64,000 nt of DNA from Pseudomonas wenzhouensis (GTDB taxonomy: Bacteria > Pseudomonadota > Gammaproteobacteria > Pseudomonadales > Pseudomonadaceae): contig NZ_CP072610.1 of NCBI RefSeq assembly GCF_021029445.1, forward strand, positions 1,240,001 through 1,304,000, in the 5' to 3' direction. The notes under the pieces are model-generated. The model searched no databases. It worked only from the letters and a program-made list of their open reading frames with translations, and had not been told where the DNA came from. Shown here piece by piece: positions 1 to 7,527 of this stretch. The first letter of the stretch is position 1, and each line of letters begins with the position of its first letter. Made by a program: the position numbers and the translations under genes.

Positions 1-2
1 GC

Positions 3-1262
3 ACCTATGGGGGGGGGGTTGATGCAAGATCGAGCTTGTGGGTCTACTTCTTCATTCACTCTCTAAATTTCCTCAAAGAAGGTGGGCGCCTTGCTTTTGT
101 ATTACCAGGTAGCTTCCTCTCAGCAGACTACTCTAAAAAAGTACATAAAATTCTCAAGGATAGGTTTTCTACTTGTCTAGTCGTATCTTTGGCGGAAAGA
201 ATTTTCATTTCTGAAGGCGCAGAAGAACGAACTGTGATTTTGTTGGCTGATGGGTTTAAAGAGGATGCTATTTGTAGTGGTTTGATGAAATTTGCTCATG
301 CTGCAAAGCTTTCAAACTTGCCTGACTTGTTTTCTGGTTGGGAAGAAGATAAGTCTAATTTTGACGATTTTGACGCAATAGGCTTGGGCTCATTCGTTGA
401 GCGAAGTGCGACAGGTCGCTTCATGGAGTTATCGCGTCGCATTCCAAATATTGAAGTAGGAAGTATTGCTTCGGTTGGTATTGGAATTGTTACGGGCGAT
501 ACCAAGTTCTTTATTAGGACATTGGCTGATTGGCATGGATTTGGTGTTGCTGACGATTATCTAAAGTTTGTTGTGCCGAAAATTAAGGGGATTACAGGTC
601 TTAATCTAACTAAAGCTCAGGTCAGATCATTAATTGGTTCAGGCCTTCGTTGTCTTCTTCTAGATACGGAAAAGAAAAGCCTCTCTACTGAGGTTTTAAT
701 TTATTTGAGTCGCTATCCTCTTGAGAAGCGTAGCTTGGCTACTTATAGAAAAAGGAATATTTGGCACCAGCCAGATGATCATAAAATTCCTGATGGATTC
801 TTTACGTTCCTCACTCACAATGGGCCAAGATTAATTCTCAATGATGCCAGGGTGAATTGCACTAATTCTGTACATAGAGTTTTTTTTAAAAAGAAATTAA
901 GCAGTGTGATGACAAAGCTGATTTCTCTTTCCATGCTTTCCACTTTTACACAGGCTCATGCGGAGATAATTGGCCGGCCATGCGGGTCCGGCGCTTTGAA
1001 ACTTGAGCCTAAAGATGCATTGCAGCTTAAAATTTTATATCCTGAAGCTGTTGATGAAGATTTAATTAAGTCCGCATTCAGAAAAGCCCACAGGGAGCTT
1101 TCGAGAGTTCCTCCTAACGAAAATGCTGCGCGAAAAATCGCTGATGATGCGTTGGGGGAAATGATTGGTTTGGATTATCAGTGTGAAATAAAAGAGTTAG
1201 AACTTGCTTTGCAGGTCGCCCGCGACCATCGAAAGGGTAATGTAGAGCTAAATCTAGAATAG
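3..1262 (+). CDS. N6-adenine DNA methyltransferase, C-terminal part (5' end outside window)
   Basis: The reading frame is open to the left edge, so the N-terminal part with the SAM-binding and NPPY catalytic motifs lies outside the window. What remains starts just after the catalytic motif, with the helix-strand FLKEGGRLAFVLPGSFLSA that typically follows NPPY in Eco57I/PstI-type gamma/beta-class adenine methylases. It continues through a target-recognition-like segment (GIVTGDTKFF) and ends with the motif GSGALKLEPKDA, which resembles the C-terminal GGG-x-KLEP box of these enzymes. It would methylate adenine in a specific DNA site. It is first in a same-strand operon with the next three genes: 14 bp separate its stop from the next ATG. 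Codon use is AT-rich compared with the chromosome to the right. No endonuclease domain is visible in this fragment. Confidence 0.8.
   Translation, partial: TYGGGVDARSSLWVYFFIHSLNFLKEGGRLAFVLPGSFLSADYSKKVHKILKDRFSTCLVVSLAERIFISEGAEERTVILLADGFKEDAICSGLMKFAHAAKLSNLPDLFSGWEEDKSNFDDFDAIGLGSFVERSATGRFMELSRRIPNIEVGSIASVGIGIVTGDTKFFIRTLADWHGFGVADDYLKFVVPKIKGITGLNLTKAQVRSLIGSGLRCLLLDTEKKSLSTEVLIYLSRYPLEKRSLATYRKRNIWHQPDDHKIPDGFFTFLTHNGPRLILNDARVNCTNSVHRVFFKKKLSSVMTKLISLSMLSTFTQAHAEIIGRPCGSGALKLEPKDALQLKILYPEAVDEDLIKSAFRKAHRELSRVPPNENAARKIADDALGEMIGLDYQCEIKELELALQVARDHRKGNVELNLE
9..18 (+). repeat. Homopolymer of ten G within the methyltransferase frame
   Basis: Ten consecutive G residues lie in the methyltransferase coding frame, where they are read as three glycines, between the presumed catalytic motif and the conserved SLWVYF segment. 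Tracts of this length are prone to slipped-strand mispairing and can make a gene phase-variable. The tract is only 8 bases from the window edge, so an assembly or sequencing artefact is also possible. Confidence 0.6.
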
Positions 1263-1276
1263 AAGGACGCTATTTG

Positions 1277-3565
1277 ATGGATATAGTTAGTTTAAAAGAA
1301 AGTCTAGTGGCGGCCCTAAGCGAGAGTAAAGTTGATTACGACAGAATACTTGGTCTTGCGAATGAAATCTCAAAATATGACACGGAAAATGTTAGATTTT
1401 CAGTCGATGCAAGTCATATTTCTAGATTGGGTCATGAGCTCGTTTCCAAACAGGAAACTGCTGTAGCAGAACTAATCAAAAATGCATACGACGCAGATGC
1501 TGAATATGTGAAGGCTGTTTTTAAGGAGACTTCTAAGGCAGGTGGCGAGCTAATTATTTCAGACAACGGTATGGGCATGAGCCGAAGTGAGCTTATTAAT
1601 GGCTTCATGCGCATATCTACAAGAGATAAAAGCGAGAACCCATGTTCATCCAAATATAAAAGGCAGAGGGCAGGTCGGAAAGGCATAGGTAGATTTTCGG
1701 CTCAGCGCCTAGGGATGCGTTTACAGCTGACTACTAAGAGGGAGGAAGATGCAGCGGGTATATGCATTGAAATTGATTGGAGTAAATTCGAGGATGTTGG
1801 TGATCTGATTTTAGTGTCTAATCAAATTACTTCTGATCCTTCTGCTGGTGTTGGTACTACGCTCCGGATTAGTGACCTTAAGGATTCTTGGAGTAGTGCG
1901 CAAATTCAACGCGCATACCGTTTTATCTCTGAGCTTCTACAGCCTACTCCACTTCGATTCTCTCCAAATAAACAGGATGGTGATCCTGGGTTTAGAGTCG
2001 AGTTTTACGAAGAGCGTAATGGTAAGCAAGAGTTAATTGCCAGCGAACAACAAAACATTCTTGATAATGCGCATGCTCTGATTGCTGGGTATGTTGATGA
2101 AAATGGGGAACCTTATTTCTCTATTAATTCTAAGAGATTTGGTTTTGAGGGCGGTTCTGAGAGTCTTCTCTCTGATGTGCGTGTAAAAACAGTTTTCGAT
2201 GTTGAAGTAAAGGATTATTCACTGCTGGCAGGCGTTAGCTTTCAGGCCCATTATTTTATTGAGGATGATCTGCCGCCAGGCTCAAGAAATATAGTTAGAA
2301 ATGTCCTACGTAAAAATAGCGGAATTAAGATTTATCGTAATGGATTTCGTGTGTTGCCGTATGGTGAGCCTCAAGACGACTGGCTGGGATTGCAGCGCTC
2401 CTCAGCTCTCAGGCAATTACTGCCGCCTCATGCAAATTCAAATTTCATTGGTTTTGTGCAACTAACTGATCCTGATGGTAATAGTTTCGAGGAAACAGCT
2501 AGTCGTGAAGGACTGATTGAGAATCGGGCATTCTCTCAATTGCAAGACTTCATTTATAAGTCATTAATGCACGGAATAATTAAGATAGCGCATGCTCGCG
2601 GGAAAAAGATTTTCTCTACAGATCCGTCACCTAAGAAAACTCCATCTGAGCGCGCCGAGGGTATTACAACAAAGATTTCTACATTCGTTGAAAGCGTTAG
2701 TGGCAAAAACGGAGGGATGCCTCGCCCTGCTGCTGAACAAGCAAAAATTGACGAAGAAGCTTCTGAAATACTCGACGAAATTATCCTTCTCGAAAAAGAC
2801 ACTCAGGCTCTATTGGAAGAGCTTGGCATGTTACGTGTGCTCGCCAGTCTAGGATTGACTATAGGTGAATTTACTCATGAAACAAGGCATGTTTTATCTG
2901 CGTTGTCTGCAGGTATTTTTACGATAACTAAAGAGATTCCCCATACGGATAATCTGAAAACATTGCAGGGAAATATAGAGTCATTACAGGCTTATATGCG
3001 CTATTTCGATAAGGCGGTTACTCAGAATTCGCAACGAAATTTAAGTGTTCATGAGATTAGGGATCTGCTGGGCGATTTCGAGCAAGTGGTTTCATCAGCG
3101 CTTAAAAGGCAATTTGTTTCTCTAAAGGTCGAGGTTTCTGGATATGACCTTTTTGTCAAACCAAGTCATAAATCTGAGTGGGCATCGATATTTTTCAATT
3201 TATTCACTAACTCACTTAAAGCTATCAATCGAGCACGTGTCTCGGGCGATATCCGTATTCTAGCGGGTGAAGTTGATGATGCCACGCTCTATATTGAGTT
3301 CATTGATAATGGCGATGGTATTGCTGAAGAAAACAGAGACAAGGTTTTTGATGCGTTTTTTACTACTAGTACACCTGAGGATGCCCTTGCCGATGATGAG
3401 GTTCACATTACCGGTTCTGGCCTGGGTCTTAAAATAATAAAAGATATAGTCGAAAGCGCTGGAGGGGAAATATTTATTTCGGATCCTCCACAAGGGTTTT
3501 CGACTTGTATTCGTATCGAGTTTCCACGCGCCACGGATGAAGAGATTCCAGATGAGCTCCGTTAA
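1277..3565 (+). CDS. Dual-GHKL ATPase / histidine-kinase-like protein
   Basis: This protein of about 762 residues carries two separate GHKL ATP-binding modules. The N-terminal module resembles Hsp90/MORC-type ATPases: an N box with E65, N69 and D72 (ELIKNAYDADA), the G1 box DNGMGM near residue 97, and the G2 box GRKGIGRFSAQRLG near residue 136. The C-terminal module resembles a histidine kinase: a possible phospho-histidine helix with GEFTHETRH (about residue 535), an N box in FFNLFTNSLKAIN, FIDNGDGI, and a GSGLGLKI lid. No transmembrane segment or signal peptide is seen, so it is probably cytoplasmic. I chose the ATG at 1277 because AAGGA lies about 9 bp upstream; a TTG directly before it is possible. 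Its 3' end overlaps the receiver gene, suggesting a kinase-receiver pair. Such dual-GHKL proteins occur in defence islands, but their function is not known to me. Confidence 0.8.
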   Translation: MDIVSLKESLVAALSESKVDYDRILGLANEISKYDTENVRFSVDASHISRLGHELVSKQETAVAELIKNAYDADAEYVKAVFKETSKAGGELIISDNGMGMSRSELINGFMRISTRDKSENPCSSKYKRQRAGRKGIGRFSAQRLGMRLQLTTKREEDAAGICIEIDWSKFEDVGDLILVSNQITSDPSAGVGTTLRISDLKDSWSSAQIQRAYRFISELLQPTPLRFSPNKQDGDPGFRVEFYEERNGKQELIASEQQNILDNAHALIAGYVDENGEPYFSINSKRFGFEGGSESLLSDVRVKTVFDVEVKDYSLLAGVSFQAHYFIEDDLPPGSRNIVRNVLRKNSGIKIYRNGFRVLPYGEPQDDWLGLQRSSALRQLLPPHANSNFIGFVQLTDPDGNSFEETASREGLIENRAFSQLQDFIYKSLMHGIIKIAHARGKKIFSTDPSPKKTPSERAEGITTKISTFVESVSGKNGGMPRPAAEQAKIDEEASEILDEIILLEKDTQALLEELGMLRVLASLGLTIGEFTHETRHVLSALSAGIFTITKEIPHTDNLKTLQGNIESLQAYMRYFDKAVTQNSQRNLSVHEIRDLLGDFEQVVSSALKRQFVSLKVEVSGYDLFVKPSHKSEWASIFFNLFTNSLKAINRARVSGDIRILAGEVDDATLYIEFIDNGDGIAEENRDKVFDAFFTTSTPEDALADDEVHITGSGLGLKIIKDIVESAGGEIFISDPPQGFSTCIRIEFPRATDEEIPDELR

Positions 3566-4697
3566 ATATTTATGTATCGATGATCAGCCAGAAGATTTTA
3601 TTCAGCCTCTTTTGAGTAAGTTGTCGAACTGTAAAGCTGGTTTGAATTTTGATCGTATGCACCCTCAGGAGTTTGAATCTCAGTTTGAGCGTATTAACGC
3701 CTTGGCTAGAGAAGAGCAGTGCTTTGGTCTGCTAATCGATTTGAGACTTGACCAAGATGCGGATCTAGAGAATGGTAATAGGGTTTATTATCGAGGTCCT
3801 ACCCTGGCACAAGAACTCCGTACGCGCATGGCAGAAGGAGTGCTGCCTAGTTTTCCAATAGTTCTTTGGTCGATGAATGATAATATTGTCCATTCTTATG
3901 CTCCAGACAGTTCTTCTCATGATCTGTTTGATGCTGTTTACGCTAAAGATGATGGGCAGAATGTTCTAGGTGAAAGCGTTGCCTTAGAGCTTTTTTGGCT
4001 TGCGGCTGGTTATCAAAAGTTTAATAAAGTATTTGAGCAAGGTGCGGCATTAGTTCTTGAAGGCTTTTTGGGTTTGGATGAGGATGATAGAAGTTACTTA
4101 GATCCGCGTTTAATTTCTTTCCTTAAGGGGAAAGTTGTATACGAGATGGCTGGAAAAATTCTTAATACTTTGATTCGGTCCGAGGGTGTGCTTGTAAGCG
4201 AGATTATGCTGGCTGCGCGCTTGGGTGTAGATATTGTTAAGTCTGATGGTAGTTGGTCGCAGCTTTTAAGCGAAATGAATAGTGCTAGCTACTCGGGCAT
4301 CTTCCATGAGGCTTGGCCTAGATGGTGGATGCACCGCGTCGATGCTTGGTGGGCTGAAATAGTTGCGTATAAGGCATCACTAAGGAAGTATTCTGCGCCA
4401 GAGCGTATTGCAATAATTAACGAAAAATTTGGTTTGAATCTAGTAGCAGCCACACCTATAGAAGATAGCTATAGTGTCCGATATTCCACTGTCTGTGTAG
4501 CGACAGGGAGGCCGCTCGATCCTGTTGATGGTTTTAAGGTATTCAGTCCTCTACAGGATGCATGGCAGGATAATAGATATGTCTCAACTTATGCAGTTCT
4601 TCAAAGAGTGAAAAAAACAGAGTGGGTGCTCGATCCACTGGAGGTGGAGCGTTTTAAGCAGCTTACGGATAGGCTTAAGAATGAAAAAAAGAATTAA
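3552..4697 (+). CDS. Receiver-domain protein with unknown C-terminal half
   Basis: The first 130 or so residues form a CheY-like receiver. An acidic pair (D10, D11 in CIDDQ), a candidate phospho-acceptor D63 in LLIDLRLD, a switch serine in IVLWS and a lysine in VYAKDDG all match receiver positions. The remaining 240 or so residues match no output domain I recognise: no helix-turn-helix, GGDEF, HD or nuclease motif is apparent. The ATG at 3552 is preferred to one 15 bp upstream because GAAGAGA lies 8 bp before it and the protein then begins directly with the first receiver strand. The gene overlaps the dual-GHKL gene by 14 bp and the next gene by 17 bp, so the three are almost certainly translated together. 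It is probably the phosphorylation partner of the upstream kinase. Confidence 0.75.
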   Translation: MSSVKYLCIDDQPEDFIQPLLSKLSNCKAGLNFDRMHPQEFESQFERINALAREEQCFGLLIDLRLDQDADLENGNRVYYRGPTLAQELRTRMAEGVLPSFPIVLWSMNDNIVHSYAPDSSSHDLFDAVYAKDDGQNVLGESVALELFWLAAGYQKFNKVFEQGAALVLEGFLGLDEDDRSYLDPRLISFLKGKVVYEMAGKILNTLIRSEGVLVSEIMLAARLGVDIVKSDGSWSQLLSEMNSASYSGIFHEAWPRWWMHRVDAWWAEIVAYKASLRKYSAPERIAIINEKFGLNLVAATPIEDSYSVRYSTVCVATGRPLDPVDGFKVFSPLQDAWQDNRYVSTYAVLQRVKKTEWVLDPLEVERFKQLTDRLKNEKKN

Positions 4698-5418
4698 GCC
4701 AGAAGCGTATAGAAAGCAAGTTTCTGCTGAGCTTAGACTGCTCGGAGGCGTCCTTGAGCGCAATGCGAGTGAGGTATGCTTCGATATAGGGCCCATTACT
4801 CAGGCTGCGAGTATGTGTGGAAGTTCTAAGCCGTACGGGCCTGAATCATGGGGGTATCAAGTTGATGATCTTAGATTTAGAGTGAAAACTCCACAAAAAG
4901 CTATACCTAGTTCAGTTGGTAAGTACCTCCAGGTCGTAATGAATTTTAAGATTCAGGGTAAGTGTTCAGATGAGCTTACTGATCTAATTAAGTTGCTGGA
5001 GTTCAGTATCGTCGTGACAAGTGATGACGGGGCGTATCTGTCTTCTTGGCATTTTGATAAGCATATAGTTTCGGAAGAGGGGGGTGATGGAGAGCCCGAA
5101 GATGCGCATCCGTTATATCACTTTCAATATGGTGGAAAAAATTTGGCGCCATTGCAGGGTAATCATGGAGGTATATTGATATTGCCGTCTCCGAGGATCG
5201 GTCATCCTCCAATGGATGTTGTGCTGGCAATTGATTTTGTGCTGTCTAATTTTGCTGGCGCACATTGGAAGAGCCTGAGAGAAAAGACAGATTACAGTAG
5301 ACGCTTAATTGAGGCTCAGGAGAGATATTTAAAGCCCTATGTCGAAAGTATGTTTTCCTGGTGGAGTGCCGGTAGAAGATCTGATTTCGTTAGAAGCCTC
5401 TGGCCTCATTTGGTCTGA
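4681..5418 (+). CDS. Unknown protein, last gene of island operon
   Basis: This 245-residue protein belongs to no family I can name. It is soluble, without signal peptide or membrane segments. Conserved-looking features are SSWHFDKHI near residue 121, HPLYHFQYGG near residue 143, and a proline-rich stretch LPSPRIGHPPMD followed by LAIDFVLSNF. The spaced histidines and aspartates could bind a metal or form an active site, which is speculation. Its start lies 17 bp inside the receiver gene, so it is translationally coupled to it, and it closes the operon. It could be the effector or an accessory subunit of the methyltransferase/kinase/receiver module. Base composition is AT-rich, like the genes before it. 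Confidence 0.7.
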   Translation: MKKRIKPEAYRKQVSAELRLLGGVLERNASEVCFDIGPITQAASMCGSSKPYGPESWGYQVDDLRFRVKTPQKAIPSSVGKYLQVVMNFKIQGKCSDELTDLIKLLEFSIVVTSDDGAYLSSWHFDKHIVSEEGGDGEPEDAHPLYHFQYGGKNLAPLQGNHGGILILPSPRIGHPPMDVVLAIDFVLSNFAGAHWKSLREKTDYSRRLIEAQERYLKPYVESMFSWWSAGRRSDFVRSLWPHLV

Positions 5419-5562
5419 TCCATTGTGCGGTGCTTCAGTTAATCTGATCAGAGATAATATTTAATAGGAGCGGGTATGCCTATGCTCTATTTTTCTAGAG
5501 AGCGAAAGTGAGATGATCTATTTAATAGGCGGCGGTCGCTTTATTCGGCAGCAGCCCACTAG

Positions 5563-6822
5563 TTAGGGGATCGAAACGACCTTTCTATCCTCCTGATTTT
5601 TCTGGATTGCAGAAACAGAGAGACTCCCCGTAGCTGCTTTCTGAATATGCTCACTCCACCAAGCCATCATTGGGCGCCTGCGCTCGATGTAGTCCGCCCG
5701 GTTGTAGGCGCTACGAACCTCATCCTTGTCGACGTGGGCGAGGGCGACCTCGATCAGCTCAGGCTCCCAGCCGTGTTCATTGAGCGTTGTACTGGCCATT
5801 GAGCGCATTCCGTGGCTGACCAGGCGGCCTTCAAACCCCATGCGTTTCAGTGCCATGTTGGCTGTTTGACTATTGCAGTGAGTACGCGGATTGCGGTCAG
5901 CAGGGAACACGTATTCACGGTGTCCGCTGTAGGGTTTGATTGTTTCCAGAATGGCCAATGCTTGATCTGTAAGCGGCACCGTATGCGGGCGACGTTTCTT
6001 CATGCGCTCAGCCGGGATCGTCCATATCCTTTTCTCGAAGTCGATATCGGCCCAGCGGGTAGTGGCAGCCTCAACGGGACGAGTCATCGTGTGCAATTGC
6101 CACTCGATCAGGCATCGAGTGGTTCTTTTTATGCTGGCGTTCGCGATTGCAACCATGAGCTCTTTGAGCTCATCGGGGGGTAAGGCCGGCATGTTCTTTT
6201 TCTTCGGCTTCTTGAACACGCTACCAATCCCGGTAAGTGGGTTGGCAGGTATCAGGCCTGAGTTGACCCCGTAGGTCATGATCTCGTTGAGTCGCTGCGT
6301 AAGGCGTTTGACGGTTTCCAAGCTGCCTTTAGTTTCGAGCGGCTTGAGAAGGCTGATGACCTTCGGCGCTGTTATGGACGCGATCGGTGTAACGCCCAAG
6401 TCGGGGAAGACGTGCAACGTAAGCGAGCGCCAAATGTCTTCGGCGTAGGCGGGGGTTACTGCATCTTTTTTGAGCTCATACCAGGACGTCGCTACGTTCT
6501 GCAGCGTGTGTTCAGTTGCGGCCTTTTTGGCCTGTCGATCTGCGTCGCGTCTCTCTTTGGGATCAATGCCCTGTGCTACGAGCTCACGCGCTTCAATGGT
6601 CAGTTTGCGGGCTTGAGCAAGGCTTACTTCCGGGAAGGTGCCGAGCCCCATATTCAGTCGCTTCTTGGTGATGGGGTGGATGTAGTTGAAATTCCACAAC
6701 CTTGATCCATTGATTCTCACTCGCATCTGTAGGCCGTTGCCGTCAGTCAGGGTGTAGTCCTTTTCTTTGGGCTTTGCGGCTTTGACCTTCAGGTCTGAAA
6801 GGCGCGTTGTTGCGGCACCCAT
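5563..6822 (-). CDS. P4-type tyrosine integrase
   Basis: This 419-residue site-specific recombinase would integrate and excise the island at ssrA. The N-terminal 90 residues form the DUF4102 arm-binding domain (RLSDLKVKAAKPKEKDY, then a DGNGLQMRV strand). A core-binding domain follows, then the C-terminal catalytic domain with R248 (TMTRPVEAA), H337 and R340 (HGMR), H363 (AHVD) and the nucleophile Y373 (SAYNR). All catalytic residues are present and the length is normal, so the enzyme should be active. The ATG at 6822 has GGAG about 7 bp upstream. The gene is transcribed away from the tmRNA gene and lies 185 bp from its 3' end, the standard layout for this family. No excisionase gene is visible between it and the attachment site. 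Confidence 0.95.
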   Translation of the reverse strand: MGAATTRLSDLKVKAAKPKEKDYTLTDGNGLQMRVRINGSRLWNFNYIHPITKKRLNMGLGTFPEVSLAQARKLTIEARELVAQGIDPKERRDADRQAKKAATEHTLQNVATSWYELKKDAVTPAYAEDIWRSLTLHVFPDLGVTPIASITAPKVISLLKPLETKGSLETVKRLTQRLNEIMTYGVNSGLIPANPLTGIGSVFKKPKKKNMPALPPDELKELMVAIANASIKRTTRCLIEWQLHTMTRPVEAATTRWADIDFEKRIWTIPAERMKKRRPHTVPLTDQALAILETIKPYSGHREYVFPADRNPRTHCNSQTANMALKRMGFEGRLVSHGMRSMASTTLNEHGWEPELIEVALAHVDKDEVRSAYNRADYIERRRPMMAWWSEHIQKAATGSLSVSAIQKNQEDRKVVSIP

Positions 6823-6842
6823 GGTGTACTCCAGTGCGATAT

Positions 6843-6894
6843 GTGTATTCCAAAAAATACCGGCTTAGGGCTTGGAATACAATTTGGAATACAC
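6843..6894. repeat. Inverted and direct repeats upstream of integrase
   Basis: A perfect 12-bp inverted repeat (GTGTATTCCAAA at 6843-6854 and its complement at 6883-6894) brackets a third copy of the core TTGGAATAC at 6872-6880. The array starts 20 bp upstream of the integrase ATG. It is a plausible binding array for the integrase arm domain, an excisionase or an autoregulator; the role is inferred from position. Confidence 0.6.
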
Positions 6895-6969
6895 GAAGGC
6901 ATGGATGCAGTTAGACGTCTTTGTACGTCTATGACGCTGAAGGCCCCATATTTGCTGGGTTTCAGGCAC

Positions 6970-6995
6970 AAAAAAAGACGTCCGTGGACGTCTTT
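6970..6995 (-). terminator. Rho-independent terminator downstream of ssrA
   Basis: Read on the minus strand, a 9-10 bp perfect stem (AAAGACGTCC with its complement) is followed by a run of T. It lies 11 bp beyond the tmRNA CCA end. It is therefore on the island side of the attachment site, so the island supplies the terminator. A related AGACGTCT-like motif lies at about 6910-6937. Confidence 0.75.
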
Positions 6996-7006
6996 AGATG
7001 TTGTAA

Positions 7007-7031
7007 TGGTGGAGCCGGGGGGATTTGAACC
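7007..7031. other. Probable attachment site (attR/attL core) in the ssrA 3' end
   Basis: P4-family integrases beside tmRNA genes normally recombine within the last 20 or so bases of the T-arm/acceptor stem. The adjacent integrase, the drop in GC content to the left and the intact tmRNA to the right place the core here. The matching repeat at the other island end lies outside the window. Confidence 0.65.
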
Positions 7032-7398
7032 CCCGTCCGCCAGTTCTCCACTGTTGGTACTACATGCTTAGCCGTGTCTATTGAGTTAACCCTCAGCCGC
7101 CCGACGGGCAGGGTGCATTGGGCGAGTTGTGTAAGTTTTAGCCGCTTCGTCCACAACGTACTACGCGGCGATCCTGTTCTGCATGACAATCACTTCAGGT
7201 TTACAGGCATCCCCTAGTGATCGCTGGAGCCGAAGCTACCAGAAGGACTAGTCGCGCCGCTTACGCAGCGAGAGCGTAGCCCTCGTAGTTTTCGTCATTG
7301 GCAACTATAGAAAGTTGCAACAGTTGATTTACGACTTCTGTTACCAAGTCGGCATGCACCTCGAGCTTCGCTACCGGCGTCGAATCCTAATCGGCCCC
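7007..7398 (-). ncRNA. ssrA: Transfer-messenger RNA (tmRNA)
   Basis: The 5' end begins GGGGCCGATTAGGATTCGAC and the 3' end closes with a T-arm (GTTCAAATCCCC) and GGCTCCACCA, forming the tRNA-like domain characteristic of ssrA. The tag reading frame lies at 7261-7302 on the minus strand and encodes ANDENYEGYALAA followed by TAA, ending in the ALAA signal recognised by ClpXP. tmRNA rescues ribosomes stalled on broken mRNA and marks the product for proteolysis. Its 3' end is the island integration site, and the mature sequence is preserved across the junction. Confidence 0.95.
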
Positions 7399-7527
7399 AA
7401 AGCTTTGCGGTTACGGATAGGACTGGAGTTTACGGCAAAGGTTCCTCTGCGTCGACTGCGGATTCCAGCGCAGGGCGCTATGATGGCGCCCTGCGTCTAT
7501 CTGCGCTTGCCCCCGGAAGGAGCCTCA

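Noticed and set aside
1277..5418. The island kinase/receiver genes as a copy of the Detocs system
   Set aside because: No TPR sensor, no second receiver-effector protein and no phosphorylase-type effector are seen, and a methylase is present instead.
7315..7527. N-terminal extension of the Cache kinase into the tmRNA gene
   Set aside because: The extension overlaps the mature tmRNA 5' part and has no ribosome-binding site; the ATG at 7528 follows GGAAGGAG and begins the membrane anchor.
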